From Diadema setosum (Eukaryota > Echinodermata > Echinoidea > Diadematoida > Diadematidae): 64,000 bases of DNA. The notes beneath the pieces are model-generated. The model had not been told where the DNA came from, made no database searches, and saw nothing but the letters and a program-made list of their open reading frames with translations. Within the stretch, counting starts at the first letter, position 1. Every line of letters begins with the position of its first letter. A program made the position numbers and the translations under genes. The DNA is taken from positions 7,441,564 through 7,505,563 of the forward strand of contig NC_092706.1 in the NCBI RefSeq assembly GCF_964275005.1, read 5' to 3'. Positions 1 through 11,010 of the stretch are shown here, in pieces.

Positions 1-2012
1 ACCGTGGGAAAGTGCAGTCTTTGATTCGATCTGCAAAACAGGCATACTACAAAAACTTGGTTGCTGACTGTGCAAAGGACTCAAGAAAATTGTATCGCCT
101 TGCTAATGACCTTCTTAATCGAAAGAAAACATATGTGCTCTCTGACCACAATGATGGGAATGAGCTGGCCTGCAAGTTCAGTGACAGTTTTAAGGATAAG
201 ATATCAGCAATTTGCGACAGTCTGACGCCAGACACAAGAAAAGTCCATTCAGCATCAATACATTCTTCAACTCCTTGTTCTACACTAGACCAGTTAAAAC
301 CTGTTACCTCAGATGATGTGAAATCTATTATAAAGAAATCTTCAACAAACACGTGTAATCTTGACCCAATGCCCACTGATCTCCTGAAGAAGTTTCTGTC
401 ATTTGTTGTACCTACCATCACTGATATCATAAATTCAGGTTTTAAGAGTGGTGTTGTCCCTGCTGCTCTGAAAGTTGCAGATGTACGACCAGCACTCAAG
501 AGACCTGGACTGGACCACAATGCTCTTCAAAACTACAGACCTATATCAAATCTACCGTTCATCTCAAAAGTTTTGGAACGTGTTGCTTTTGATCAACTCA
601 CTGCACATCTTGACGATAACCACTTGCTTGATAGCCACCAGTCACCATACTGGAGTAACCATAGTGTTGAAACTGTCTTGGTGAGTCTTTGTGACAACAT
701 TCTGCGAGAAATGGACAAGGGCAAAGTTACTGCACTTGTTCTCCTCGATGTGTCAGGTGCCTTTGACACTGTTCATCACTCATTCTTGATCAAGAGGTTA
801 GAATCCTGTGGTGTCACATCGCAAGCACTTCAGTGGCTCAGCTCGTACCTTCATGGTAGACATCAGTGTGTCTCTGTTAATGGCGTCTGTTCTCCTCAAA
901 CTCTTCTTTCACATGGAGTTTCACATGGAGTTCCACCTACAGACGTAGGTGGACCACTTCTGTTTGTTGTTTACACACAGCCTCTTGGCAATATCATCCG
1001 TTCTCATGGCATCAATTTTCACTCATATGCCGATGACTTTCAGTTGTATATATCTTTTAACCCAACGGATGAAAACCTCTCCTCTTCAATCTATTGCTTG
1101 GAAAAATGTGTAACAGATGTCAAGGAATGGATGTCACAGAATAATCTGAAACTGAATGACAGTAAATCAGAATTCATTCTTCTTGGTTCCAAATCTAACC
1201 TGAAGAAGGTGTCTCCTTTGCGTACCATCCGAATTGGAGACTTGGATATCCACCCTAACAAAAAATGCCGAAACCTGGGTGTTGTCATTGATTCAGGTAT
1301 GACTTTCAATGACCACATTTCCACTGTTTGCAGAGGAGTGAGATTTCAGTTGCGAAATTTATCGCACATTCGTAAGTATCTCTCTCCTAAGACAACTGAA
1401 TGCTTGGTTCACTCTCTTATATCTTCTCGTCTTGACTTCGCCAATGGGACCCGATAAACCTACCAGATTACCAAATACATCGCCTCCAGCTGCTCCAGAA
1501 CTCTGCTGCTAGACTAGTAACTCTAACGAGGGAAACTTCACACATCTCTCACGTCCTCCATAAATTACACTGGCTTCCGGTTGACAAGCGAATTGTCTAC
1601 AAGATTTTGATCCTGGTTTTTCCGTTCTCTACATGGCACAGCACCCAGATACCTTCAGGAAATATTTCATAAGTACAAACCAACTAGATTTCTTTGTTCA
1701 TCCACTGCTCACACCCTTCGAGTTCCCCGTACTCATCACTCGTGGGGCAACAGAACTTTCACCCAGTCTGGCTCTTCTCTCTGGAACTCACTGCCTTTGA
1801 AACTGAGAATGGAGACCTCTTTCCCTCTGTTCAAGAGGAAACTCAAGACCTTTTTATTTCAGTAACTGTGCTTTCTTTCAATTAGGATCTCTTCCTGAAT
1901 GAAGCAATGTGGGAGGAGGTCTTACCTTTCTGCGCCAGGAGTGCCACTGTGTGACAGACATGGCGCATTACAAGACTCCATTATTATTATTATTATTATC
2001 ATTATTATTATC
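1..2012 (+). mobile_element. 5'-truncated (by window edge) LINE, Jockey/CR1/L2 group
   Basis: Non-LTR retrotransposon remnant that enters from the left window edge. It contains a reverse transcriptase ORF (see 12-1865), about 110 bases of 3' untranslated sequence and a 3' tail of ATT repeats at about 1979-2012. A short tandem-repeat tail instead of poly(A) is typical of the CR1/L2 side of the Jockey superfamily. The endonuclease and any ORF1 would lie left of the window. The clade is assigned from the style of the RT and its C-terminal region, not from a tree. Confidence 0.85.
12..1865 (+). pseudogene. LINE reverse transcriptase, frameshifted
   Basis: The first 481 codons (12-1457) carry the RT fingers and palm. 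LLDVSGAFDTVHH (residues about 244-256) holds the first catalytic Asp and SYADD (338-342) the second pair. After the stop at 1455 the RT C-terminal region continues in other frames: LPDYQIHRLQLLQ from about 1460 and SLHGTAPRYLQ from about 1628, ending with LWNSLP and FKRKLKTFLFQ at 1865. This implies at least two frameshifts, near 1448-1458 and near 1620. The motif that is normally GVPQGS-x-LGPLLF is replaced by GVSHGVPPTDVGGPLLF (302-318), caused by a small tandem duplication and a palindromic scar. The copy is therefore dead. Role when intact: target-primed reverse transcription of the element RNA. Confidence 0.88.
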
Positions 2013-3454
2013 CATATAATCATGATAAGAATTGCATTTTTATCGTTGTTGTTATCATCCTTTATTAACAAAATTGTCTCTTTAAATGTCATGCTGTGTA
2101 GTTTCAGATACGCAAACAAAGAAACATAACAGTATGCAATAACACTTTTAAGACGCGATTAATATTCCCATACACAATGGCGTCATATCAGACGAACGAA
2201 TAAAAAAATTGTGTAAGCCGTTCATACGTTACTTTATGCCTGTGATCTACTCAACCTCAAAAAAGGAAGTAACAGGAACTCTCTGCTTGTTGATACTTAA
2301 AAAAAACAAAACTTGTATGTGAATTAACGTTTATTTGAATATCGAAACAGAAATCTCACTTGTGACCGCGTTGCACCACGAAGAGTGTGATAACTAAACC
2401 GCGTGAGTTCTACACAATATCACAAGAAGATTGTTGTGTAGATAATGATGAAACAGCAAGATCCCATTTCGCATTACGAGTCCTATCCTAACAAAACTCA
2501 ATATCATATTTTCTTTAAAAAGTAACTCATATTAAAAATTAATCCATAATATTAATATTTTGGTATATCTTATTCTATCCTTATTAAGGTGGTTTGGATG
2601 AAAACGTCGGTTTTAGTCGAGGCCAATATTTCATCATTTTTGCTATTGTGATCATACTACTCGTTACTGCTTTGGGCATAGTTTTACATCGTTGGTATCG
2701 ACTGAGGCAGTGAGTACATCCATGGTTACATGGTTAACTACATACTGAGTACATGAATGAAGTTGTTGAAAAAAAACCCCACAAAAGATAGCATAATTAG
2801 TAATTATAAGTCCTTTAAAGGTATCTTGCATGCAGTATATAATTCGTATATTTATCAACATTCACAAATATTATCTACTAGATAAGTGTTCCTTATCTAT
2901 TTGGGCGAAATGCGCGTAACAAGCAAATTATCCGTGTACTGGACTGTCCGATTCTTTGCCCACTTCATGTTATATGGTCGTTTTGTCTTTATACCAATGA
3001 TGCCACTAAAATACCTAATCAAAGTTTGATTTGACGAGAATGGGTGTGTTGCTCCGGATGCACGGTTGAACTCAAAACGGAAACCAACTCCCATACGAAA
3101 CTAATGTTCATTATGTTAATAAAGATATTATTATATGTCAAGTTATGAATGTCATTATCTCATGACTAGTGGTGTGACACGTATTTCATTTTTTTTTTTA
3201 GCAAATCTGGATTAAAATTGAATTGAAGAAGTACATAAAACCATTATAGCGAAGATGTTTGATAAAAGACTGGGTATATAGTTAGACTTTCAGACAAAAT
3301 TAGACAAAACTAGTCAGACAAAATGAACATATTTTCAATCGCACAATTCCCGCAAACTACAATTCATTAGGCACTCCTATTTTTGGAAAGGGTGTTATAT
3401 AGAAAGGAAAAATCATAATGTTGGCTTTTAGAATATCTTTAGAATATCTTTAAA
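2013..3454. other. Gene-free AT-rich stretch
   Basis: No exon, RNA gene or recognisable repeat end is seen. Open frames here are short, with no domain-like composition. Two AT-rich stretches, near 2500-2580 and 3180-3200, are the only compositional features. Confidence 0.5.
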
Positions 3455-3546
3455 ATAATAATAATAATAATAATAATAATGATAATAATAATAATAATAA
3501 TGATAATAATAATAATAATAATGATAATAATGATAATGATAATAAT

Positions 3547-3596
<50 letters not shown>
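3455..3596. repeat. Compound microsatellite (AAT/ATG)n then (TA)n
   Basis: About 100 bases of AAT units interrupted by ATG units, followed by about 38 bases of pure TA (about 3556-3593). Frames read across it give homopolymer-like peptides and are not genes. Confidence 0.95.
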
Positions 3597-3598
<2 letters not shown>

Positions 3599-4671
3599 AC
3601 CCTTTGACAGACAAAATTATTTCTAGAAAGTATAACAATCTTGGAGGGCTATACGTAAATATGGAATGTGTGTTGTTGGGGTTTTTTTTCTACCTTTTAT
3701 GGTTTGGTTTTACAAATGTATCGGCCTTGGAAAACAAATCTTTTCTATATAATGAGGTTCAGCATAATTCTTTTATTTCTTTTACTGAAGATGTCAAGCA
3801 CTCTTTTTTTTTCTTTTTTTTTCAGGTGGATCACTTCCTGGTAATGAATATGAAGAAATGCAAATGACTTTAGTCAAGTTTATGGTGTGGCAAAAATGTT
3901 TTCATAGGGGTGCAAGAACTTGCTTAATACTTTGGGGGATACATAAGAAAGAGGTGGGTATCAGAGGGGCTTCCCCATCCGGACCTCCCTCGGGGCATCG
4001 AGCTTGCGCATTTTCAGAATTGAAAATCAAAGATCTAGTGCACACTTTTGGTGGAATTTAGGGAAACTTTCAAGTAAAAAGTAAGACAATATGTTGATTG
4101 TATATTTTCATTGCAAGAAACAGCTCCCACAAACAACATTCTGTAATTTTGAAGTGATTTTTTCTCATTCATATTGTCCAACTTTATTGAAAATGGAATA
4201 TGCCAGCGCAGCGACTGGGAGCGGGGAGGGTGTGGGAGATTTGTTTTGTTTGTTTGTTTGTTGTGGGGGTATTTTTAAGATGAAATCCCGCTGCAGGGGA
4301 ACAATGGCCAAAGAGCACTCCTTGAAAATCCTCAACATGGCATCTTTGACCCCATCGCGTGTGCAAAGTTGGGAAATTATATGGTTAGATGGAATAAACA
4401 ATGATAAAGATGATACCGATGTGAAAGTCATTTACAAGATTTGTTACAAGTTTCCTCTCTTTGGGTTAGTTTCTAGTTTTTTAGTGGTCACATCGAGTAG
4501 ATGATCATTGCGCACAGGTGGCATGGTATAGTTGAACCTATTTGGCTGTAAATGTATTCAGCCAATTTTTCTGTCTGCCCTGCAGTGCAATCGGGTGATG
4601 TGTTAGTACATATCTATAGGAAGTCATCTATTAGCGGTCTAGATGTTCAATTTATTATTTTCTCTTGACAG
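3597..4671 (+). other. Probable intron sequence upstream of the 4672 exon
   Basis: If the exon at 4672-5149 is real, this stretch is at least partly its upstream intron. A pyrimidine tract ending in CAG at 3825 looks like an acceptor, but no reading frame from it joins the next exon in phase, so no exon is called. A short TTTG repeat lies at 4242-4262. Nothing else is recognised. Confidence 0.35.
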
Positions 4672-5149
4672 GAGATATTTGGCCCTCGGTAATATCTGGC
4701 AGATCAGCATTTCACGGCATCCCATGGAAAATCTGGACAGATTCACGAGTAGCAATGTAAACCATGGCGACTACGATGACCTCGACAACGACAATAAATA
4801 CAGTAATGAGCTCGATCACGTTTACAATAGCGTCGATGAAGTGAAGCTTCAGGCTTTGGAAACAAGTGGAAACTCTGGTCGTCATGGCAACCGCGTTGAA
4901 GGAGTAGAAGATACAGTGATCTTTGACGCAGACTCCGGTGTGGCTAGAGATCACGGATGCAGGACCGAAGGGGAAAGCAGTACGAGGACTGACGGAGCTG
5001 CAGACGACATGGGGGGCTTCCCGCGGAATGGTGGTGATGATGATGATGACGACATAATAACGACAGACATGGTTGTAAACATTTTGTACGTTCCGTCGGC
5101 ACTCGGAGACGTCACTACTGGCAATAGAGACAAATCACAACCATCTTGA
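4672..5149 (+). CDS. Terminal coding exon, acidic tyrosine-bearing C-terminal tail of an unidentified protein
   Basis: A strong acceptor (TTTTCTCTTGACAG, ending at 4671) precedes an open frame of about 158 codons, entered with one leading base and closed by TGA at 5147-5149. The segment is visibly richer in G+C than its AT-rich flanks. The peptide is hydrophilic and rich in Asp, Glu, Ser and Asn. It has an Asp run (GGDDDDDDII) and tyrosines in short motifs: GDYDDLD, DHVYNSVDEV and NILYVPS near the C-terminus. This composition suits the cytoplasmic tail of a membrane receptor with tyrosine-based sorting or signalling motifs, but no domain is present, so that is inference. Upstream exons are not located. 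An ATG at 4643 would keep the frame open, but it lies in the acceptor tract and is an unlikely start. Confidence 0.55.
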
Positions 5150-6495
5150 GCGTTTTCTTCGGTTTTGGTTTCCGCTTCGACCATCAAGATTCGGAAAATT
5201 GAACACCTTGTGTCAAATTCTATCTCCAATTCTGGATGATAAGTGAAAGATGTCCTTGATTACGATGTTGATTATTTTCTAATTCGACTTGGTCAGCAAC
5301 TTTCAAAATTCTTGTTGAATCTGGCACCTCTTATGGTTGTGTGTGTATGTGTGTGTGTTTGTGTGTCTGTCTGTTTTTGAATTTAAAAAAAAAATGCCTT
5401 TCAGTTTGACCAAGCAGAAGAATAGTTGTTACAGTCGTATAAGCAAGGCTTCTATGTCGTTATCCCTGATTGATATTTACCGCTCGTAAATGGTTTGTTT
5501 AGTTCGTTGCTTAAATACCATCGTTTTTAATACGTTATCATAAAACTTCATGAACCATAAAACCCCTACGCTATGTAGTCGGGTGAATTACAGAAGAGTA
5601 GAAAGAGAAACACCACGAGAAAGCGTTGATAAGTATCTGTGTCTGTTTGGTTGACGAAGATATGAACATGTGACGAGACCAGAGTGATGCGTTGCCCACT
5701 TCAAATCCACTTGTCATTCCTTTACTTATAAGCCTAAAGAGTTGTTTTGCTTTGTTAAAGGAAAATTCTGAATTAGAATTTAACTCGATTCCCAACGAGA
5801 CAAAATGATTTACAAGCACAGCAGTGAAATATTTTTATAAGAAATGAGGAAGTCATGAAATATTAAAGACTATCTAATTTTGGCAAAACATTTTTATAAG
5901 CAATTCATATAAATATAAAAATGAGTGAGGTGATTATATCACGACCTATCTTTTTATCGTGTATATAGATCATGTACAATGACATCATTGGGTCATTAGT
6001 TAGCATGTTCACATTGACAAGTAATACTGCTTTGTGAAAGATTGACGTCATAAATCAATTTCTAATCGTTCTTCTTTCGATGTTCCCTTTTGTGCATGTG
6101 CATAAAAAAAAATGCACTCTGTCTTTTCAGACAACCATGACAACCTTAAATGCTCCGAAACTGTCCTTTAAGAGATATCTTGACAGACCCTCTATCGTAA
6201 GTGGCAACTGGGATGACAGGAATCACTTTCGTACACTCGTTCTCACACTCGTCCACTCGTATAATGCCCGGTATACGTTATCTTATTTTTTTTTTGTTTT
6301 CTTTTGTTGCGTGTTGTTGGTTTTTACAAACAAGGATGTTATCCAACAAAAAAATAAAACAGCTATAGCTCGAGTACTGATAAATTGGCAGGGTTGTGCC
6401 TGTGCTTGTAGCCTGCCGCATGATATTGTTTAGAGAGGCAGAATTATTCACGTACATTATATCCGTGCACTGCTCCAAACAAGGAAGTTATTCTC

Positions 6496-6532
<37 letters not shown>

Positions 6533-6929
6533 GCCTCAAGGAATGTCAAGTGGACACTGAACAACGCTGTGTCAACAACCTTTTACATTACATTGTCGAG
6601 AAAGGTAAAAGTATTCAAATACATCATAACAGCCCGAGGGCGAAAAGAAAATCAGACATTTGCGATGAGGCTGCTTAAAACATTTGATGTGCTTTCGCTC
6701 CATTACGACTAGCTCTGATCTGGTGCACACACAGCTTGAAATGCAGAGTACTTTAATCTTATTTTCGTATCGCAACTTATGTTTGTGATATGCAGGAAAA
6801 ATCATGCGGATATGTACAAACATGTTATTATACATTGGAAAAGAATATTTAAATGTATATATTGTACATATATAGCTCATCCGATTAAGATTTATGAAAG
6901 GTACGCATAAAAGGGAATGCCATTTTAAT
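5150..6929. other. Gene-free stretch after the tail exon
   Basis: It begins with the likely 3' untranslated region of the 4672-5149 exon; no AATAAA is seen close by. A TG-rich run is at 5337-5371 and a poly(A) run of about 31 at 6499-6530. Bases about 5825-5960 resemble the interior of the foldback repeat at 7311-7850, with a shared CTAATTTTGG block and similar flanks, and are probably an old partial copy. No gene is seen. Confidence 0.4.
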
Positions 6930-7154
6930 GGGGGCGGTGTGGCATAGTGGATAAGACTCCCGACTCCCGATCGGAGGACTCGAGTTCGAATCCCGCCCAG
7001 TGCTTACGTCCTTGGACAAGATGTTTTACCCACCACGTCCCTGGGTAAATGGGTACCTGGCAACGCTAGGGTAATAATAATGGCAGGGCCCTCTGGTAGA
7101 GCAGTGGCAACACTGAAGAGGCTACCCTGGGTAAATAAAGACCTTATTATTATT
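6930..7154 (+). mobile_element. tRNA-derived SINE, family 1, copy a
   Basis: The tRNA-like head has an A box (TGGCATAGTGG, 6940-6950) and a B box (GAGTTCGAATC, 6982-6992), the internal RNA polymerase III promoter. The body (tggacaagatg, then gcagggccctctggtagag) is shared with the copy at 55376. The tail is a short run of ATT units. Non-autonomous; probably mobilised by a LINE that recognises the same kind of 3' end. Confidence 0.88.
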
Positions 7155-7310
7155 CTGACTAAACCGTAAAATCGCTGTCGCTGTTTTTGATAAACTTCTA
7201 TACCCGCTGAATAAAGATATGCGACATTTCGTCTTCCCATTGCTCTGATTCAACTCTCCAGTTATGCATTCTACCACGAACAAGCCTCTAAGGGGTATGT
7301 CAGCCCGATT
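7155..7310. other. Short spacer between SINE and foldback repeat
   Basis: Nothing recognisable except a CTCTAAGGGGTATG segment at about 7286-7299 that may belong to the outer end of the following repeat. Confidence 0.3.
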
Positions 7311-7850
7311 AAAAGTTAACATGAAAAGAAAGAGTAACATTTCATAAGCATTACAGTGAAAAAAGAATATTTATGAAGTTATGAATTTCGCTAATTTTGG
7401 TAGAACAATATTCTCGAACAGTTGATATGAATATACATTTGAGATAGCTGATGTTATCAACTCACAATTTTCAATTGATTGTGCACCAAAGAAGAATGAC
7501 GAAAATTCAACTTTTGGTTGGGAAAAAAAGATATCATTCCTGACTGAATAACTTCAAAATAATGATCAGTCACATATATCAGAATTTTAGACCTGGGCAT
7601 AAATGCATTTGATCAAGAACTGGAAATGTCAAGATTTTGTGTACAAACTATAGGGCAAGTTGTGAGGAGAGGACATCTGATCAACTCACTCATTTGAATA
7701 TTGATATTGACTGTTCGAGCAGTGTTTTTTTTTTCTTTTAAATAAGCAAAATTTAAAAATTGTATGACTCTCTTAATTCTTGTTCAAATTTGATCAAATT
7801 TTCACTGCTGTGTTCAAAAGATATTACTCTTTCTTAGTAGACTAACTTTT
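7311..7850. mobile_element. Foldback MITE-like repeat (AAAAGTTA ends)
   Basis: The left end (AAAAGTTAACATGAAAAG, then AAGAGTAACATTTC and ACAGTGAAAA) is mirrored at the right end (TTTTCACTGCTG, then ATTACTCTTTCTT and ACTAACTTTT), giving imperfect inverted arms of about 50 bp around an AT-rich core. No coding capacity. Exact boundaries and target duplication are uncertain. Confidence 0.55.
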
Positions 7851-8413
7851 ATAACAGGACCGGAGCACATTACACGTGCTACGATAAACTCGGCAGTATG
7901 GGCAAAACATCGGCTGGTATGACACATTCTGTAATGGGTCATTTATTAAATAAACTATGATGATGAGAGTGATAGAGCCACAGACTCTCTTTATTTCCAT
8001 ATCACTCACTTGTAAGGACACAAATGGATCGAGACGCATTGTATTGAAACTAGTGCCAGTATAGCTTTACAACTTTATGTATATTGTTCTTGTATTTTAT
8101 AGCGTATCCGTTGTAATACAATAATCTGTATATTATATCTATCCTGTATTCGAAGAAAAAAAAATTATTCTTAAATTTGGCTCCACAGTCTGGACAACAT
8201 GATTTGTGGTTCTGTGTGCGAATCACTTTACAAAGTTTATTGCTTTGTTTCTCCATACGGTAGCAATTACGTGAGTGAATAAATGAAGTACTGGTGCCAT
8301 CAGCTCATTTCAGATGTCCCCAATTTTTTTTTTCTGTGCAGAGAATTATTAAAGAAGTCATGCTTTTAGTAAGTAATTTAGTATCTTCAAGCATTCCCTT
8401 CCAAACGTCACCA

Positions 8414-9754
8414 TTAAAGAATAAATTTACCCTAACACACATGTGGATTGAGAGAATACAGCAATATTAGTAGAACACATTCGTGAAAGTTTGAGGAAAA
8501 TCAGACAATCCTTTCAAAAGTTATGACTTTTGGGAATTTCAGTGCCGCCATCGCTGGATGAGAAGACTAAGTAGGAGAGTAGATCGTATCACCGGACGCC
8601 TTTTTTTTTTCTTGGCTTTGAATTCCGTACACAGAGGATGAAATTTCGGCTAAAAATAACACCACTTATTCACAGACTCCTGGAAATTACGAATTCAGCC
8701 AACTTATGTCAATTGTTCTCTCCAGTTTTTAAAAAAATATGCTTCAAACATACCCCTCTAAAAAAAGTTGTCTCTTTGCGCGGTGCAAAATCGCATAGTA
8801 ATTCCGGACACGATTTTCGTAATGGAATAATCGAGGTCTTTCGCACCTTGTCCTTGCACCAGAATCACAATTCATCCCACGAATCACCGTACACTTTCTT
8901 ACCGAGCGGACGATAAAGAAAAAATCGGCAAATGACGCTCAAATTTCGTATTTTACAGTAAAATGTCTATCTTGAACATTTCGAACAGTTCACGCAATAA
9001 AACCTTGTGAGAAATCGACAACTTCTATTTTACGTGCTTTGTCTATGGGAGCTGCATGCGCGGGTGACGAGTTGCGGGCCCCTTCCTTAGCGCACAACTA
9101 CTCCGCATCGTTTGAGGACGATAGCTACAAATATCCGATATCGATCAGTGAACTTGTGGCTCTATTGGAATCTTCAGCATTTTTCCTGTATGTGAGTGGG
9201 ATTTCATAGAATTTCAGTCACGAAATGTGATTCAAACATGCATAGATATTAACTATGACGAGGCGCGGGTCACTCAACTGTGAATTTGAGGTAAAATGTG
9301 AATTTCTTTCTGTTTTTACATTTATATGTCGCGTTTTTGCGATTTCGGTGCACACAAAGTTCTGAGAGGCTAATCTACGAAGTCTCGCGCGTAAAGAATG
9401 TCATTAGTACGCAATAATATGCGTGTCCGGAATTACCATGCTGTCCGTTAATACCATACCTGTATATACTACAGCTTGTGATGTCACATGCGCAAGACAG
9501 TATAAAGAAAATATAAAGAAAATTCAACACATTTTAACTTTTCTCGCATAATAAAAGTATAGTTGACTTGCTCTTCCAGAAGGCAGGGAGAATTATAAAT
9601 TATTACCCATAACATATATGTCAGTAACAAGTCGAGGGAATGTGCTCTTTAAAAAAAATGAAACTTGTGGGATTCCATTTTTTTCCTTAAATCGTTCTAC
9701 GCATCTGACACTATAAACTCTTGTATTCTCACTAAGCAGTGACTGCGCAGAAAC
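8414..9754. mobile_element. TTAA-type MITE family A, interrupted and right-truncated copy
   Basis: Starts at TTAAAG and follows the intact copy at 26217-26772 (shared blocks include GCAATATTAGTAGAACACAT and CTTGTGATGT). It is interrupted between 8569 and 9468 by about 900 bp of other sequence. It ends early at about 9754, where the element at 9771 begins, so the mirrored right arm is missing. At least two later insertion or deletion events hit this copy. Confidence 0.75.
8570..9467. mobile_element. Inserted segment, with an inner 639-bp inverted-repeat element (8798-9436)
   Basis: Comparison with the copy at 26217 shows that this segment was added; ACTA stands on both sides (8566-8569 and 9468-9471). 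Inside it, GTAATTCCGGACACG (8798-8812) is exactly mirrored by CGTGTCCGGAATTAC (9422-9436), marking a smaller element with 15-bp terminal inverted repeats. No transposase frame is present. Whether the whole 0.9 kb moved as one unit or in steps cannot be decided from one copy. Confidence 0.6.
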
Positions 9755-9958
9755 AGCAGTTGATTTATTAACCAGCAAACACATAACGTTTTCAGAACGT
9801 TTCCTGAGCGTTTTTTTTTTTTTTTTTTTTTAGGTTCCGTACGTTTTCGTATAAAATGAACGTTTTAAAACGCACATACAAGGTCAAAGTTGGGACTTAG
9901 CAATTACCGCAAAGCACAGGATTTTGGAAAACGTTTTAAAAACGTCAATGGAAATTAC

Positions 9959-10095
9959 AAAACGTTCTTGTTATGTCTGCTACGTCTTCGTCCTTTATCA
10001 ACGTCCACAAAACGTTTTTATTAGGTCTGCTACGTCGACTTCTTCTTTAATGAACGTTAATAAACGTTTTTATTTGGTCTGCTACGTGATCTTCA
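9959..10095 (+). repeat. Three direct repeats of 50-52 bp inside the ACGT element
   Basis: Units begin with AACGTTYTTRTTA at 9961, 10011 and 10063, each followed by a GTCTGCTACGT block. The sequence between these blocks has diverged. Confidence 0.7.
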
Positions 10096-10527
10096 TTGGT
10101 TTCTTTGTCATGAATATTCATACCAATTTATAAAAAATGAATATTCAGATAAGAAAATATGAGATTTGAAAACCAGTGGAAATAGATAAAAGACATTGAA
10201 ATCTAAAGATTTATGCTGGGTTCAAACTTTCTGTGTTAAAATAAAGTTACCTACGTTATTGTTCAGTTATTCATAATTTCAAATTGCGTAATGAAGAGGT
10301 AAATAGGCCTAGTTAAGGTGTGTATGATCTAATTTTAGTAACCATGTCTTCATGCATCTCAACATTTTGCTGGTATATAAAAGAATGTGATACAGATTCA
10401 TCAATTGGGAATAGGATGTAGTAGGTATAGGTGCGGTAGGACATTAGGAACAGGTTAGGATAGGATTATATAGGATTAGGATTAGGGTACATTATTTCCA
10501 AATTGTGCCTGTATAATCTCGTAACTA

Positions 10528-10558
10528 CACTTATGTATATATATATATATATATATTT
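10528..10558. repeat. (TA)n microsatellite
   Basis: Short alternating TA tract within the central part of the 9771-11010 element. Confidence 0.9.
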
Positions 10559-11010
10559 TAAATATCCAATAAAAATAAACATTAGACGTTCTCAAAAGGT
10601 TTTCTAGACGTTCTAGACGGATACGAAAGGTTCTCTAAACGTTCTGGAACGGGTCCTTTTTAGACGTTCATTAAACGTTTTTTGAACGTTCTAGACGGTT
10701 TTCAAAGGTTTTCTGGACGTCCGCAGAACGTCCACAGAACGTCATTGAACGTTTTGAATATTCTAAAAAAGTTTTTACTGACGTCTATAACGTCCAAAAG
10801 GTTTTCTGCAGGTCCTTGAAAATTCCGAAAGGTTTTTTATTGTTTTTTTAAACGTTTAAAAAACGTTTTTATAATGTCCATATGAAACGTTTTGAATACG
10901 TCGAAAACCTTCCACAAAACAGACGTTCTGAAAACGTTTTGACAAAACGTCCAAGTAACGAACTTGGAACGTTTCAAGAACTTTCAGAAAACGTCCAAAT
11001 GTTCGCTGGG

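Larger units (their letters stand above)
9771..11010. mobile_element. Inverted-repeat DNA element with ACGT-packed arms
   Basis: The left end (ACCAGCAAACA) mirrors the right end (TGTTCGCTGGG) and a TA lies outside each end (9769-9770, 11011-11012), consistent with a TA target duplication. Both arms are crowded with AACGTT/AACGTC-like motifs: about 14 ACGT cores in 9786-10090 and 21 in 10586-10996, with almost none in the centre. No transposase frame is visible, so it is non-autonomous. The superfamily is not recognised. Confidence 0.7.

Noticed and set aside
3826-3882. Possible small exon encoding GSLPGNEYEEMQMT after a pyrimidine-rich acceptor
   Set aside because: The peptide resembles a receptor tail, but no donor in that frame gives the two-base overhang needed to join the exon at 4672.
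6930-7010. tRNA gene suggested by A and B boxes
   Set aside because: Cloverleaf pairing is poor and the same head plus body recurs at 55376, so it is a SINE head.
10440-10490. Telomere-like TTAGGG wording (aggattaggattaggg)
   Set aside because: Only a few imperfect units inside a mobile element; not a telomeric array.
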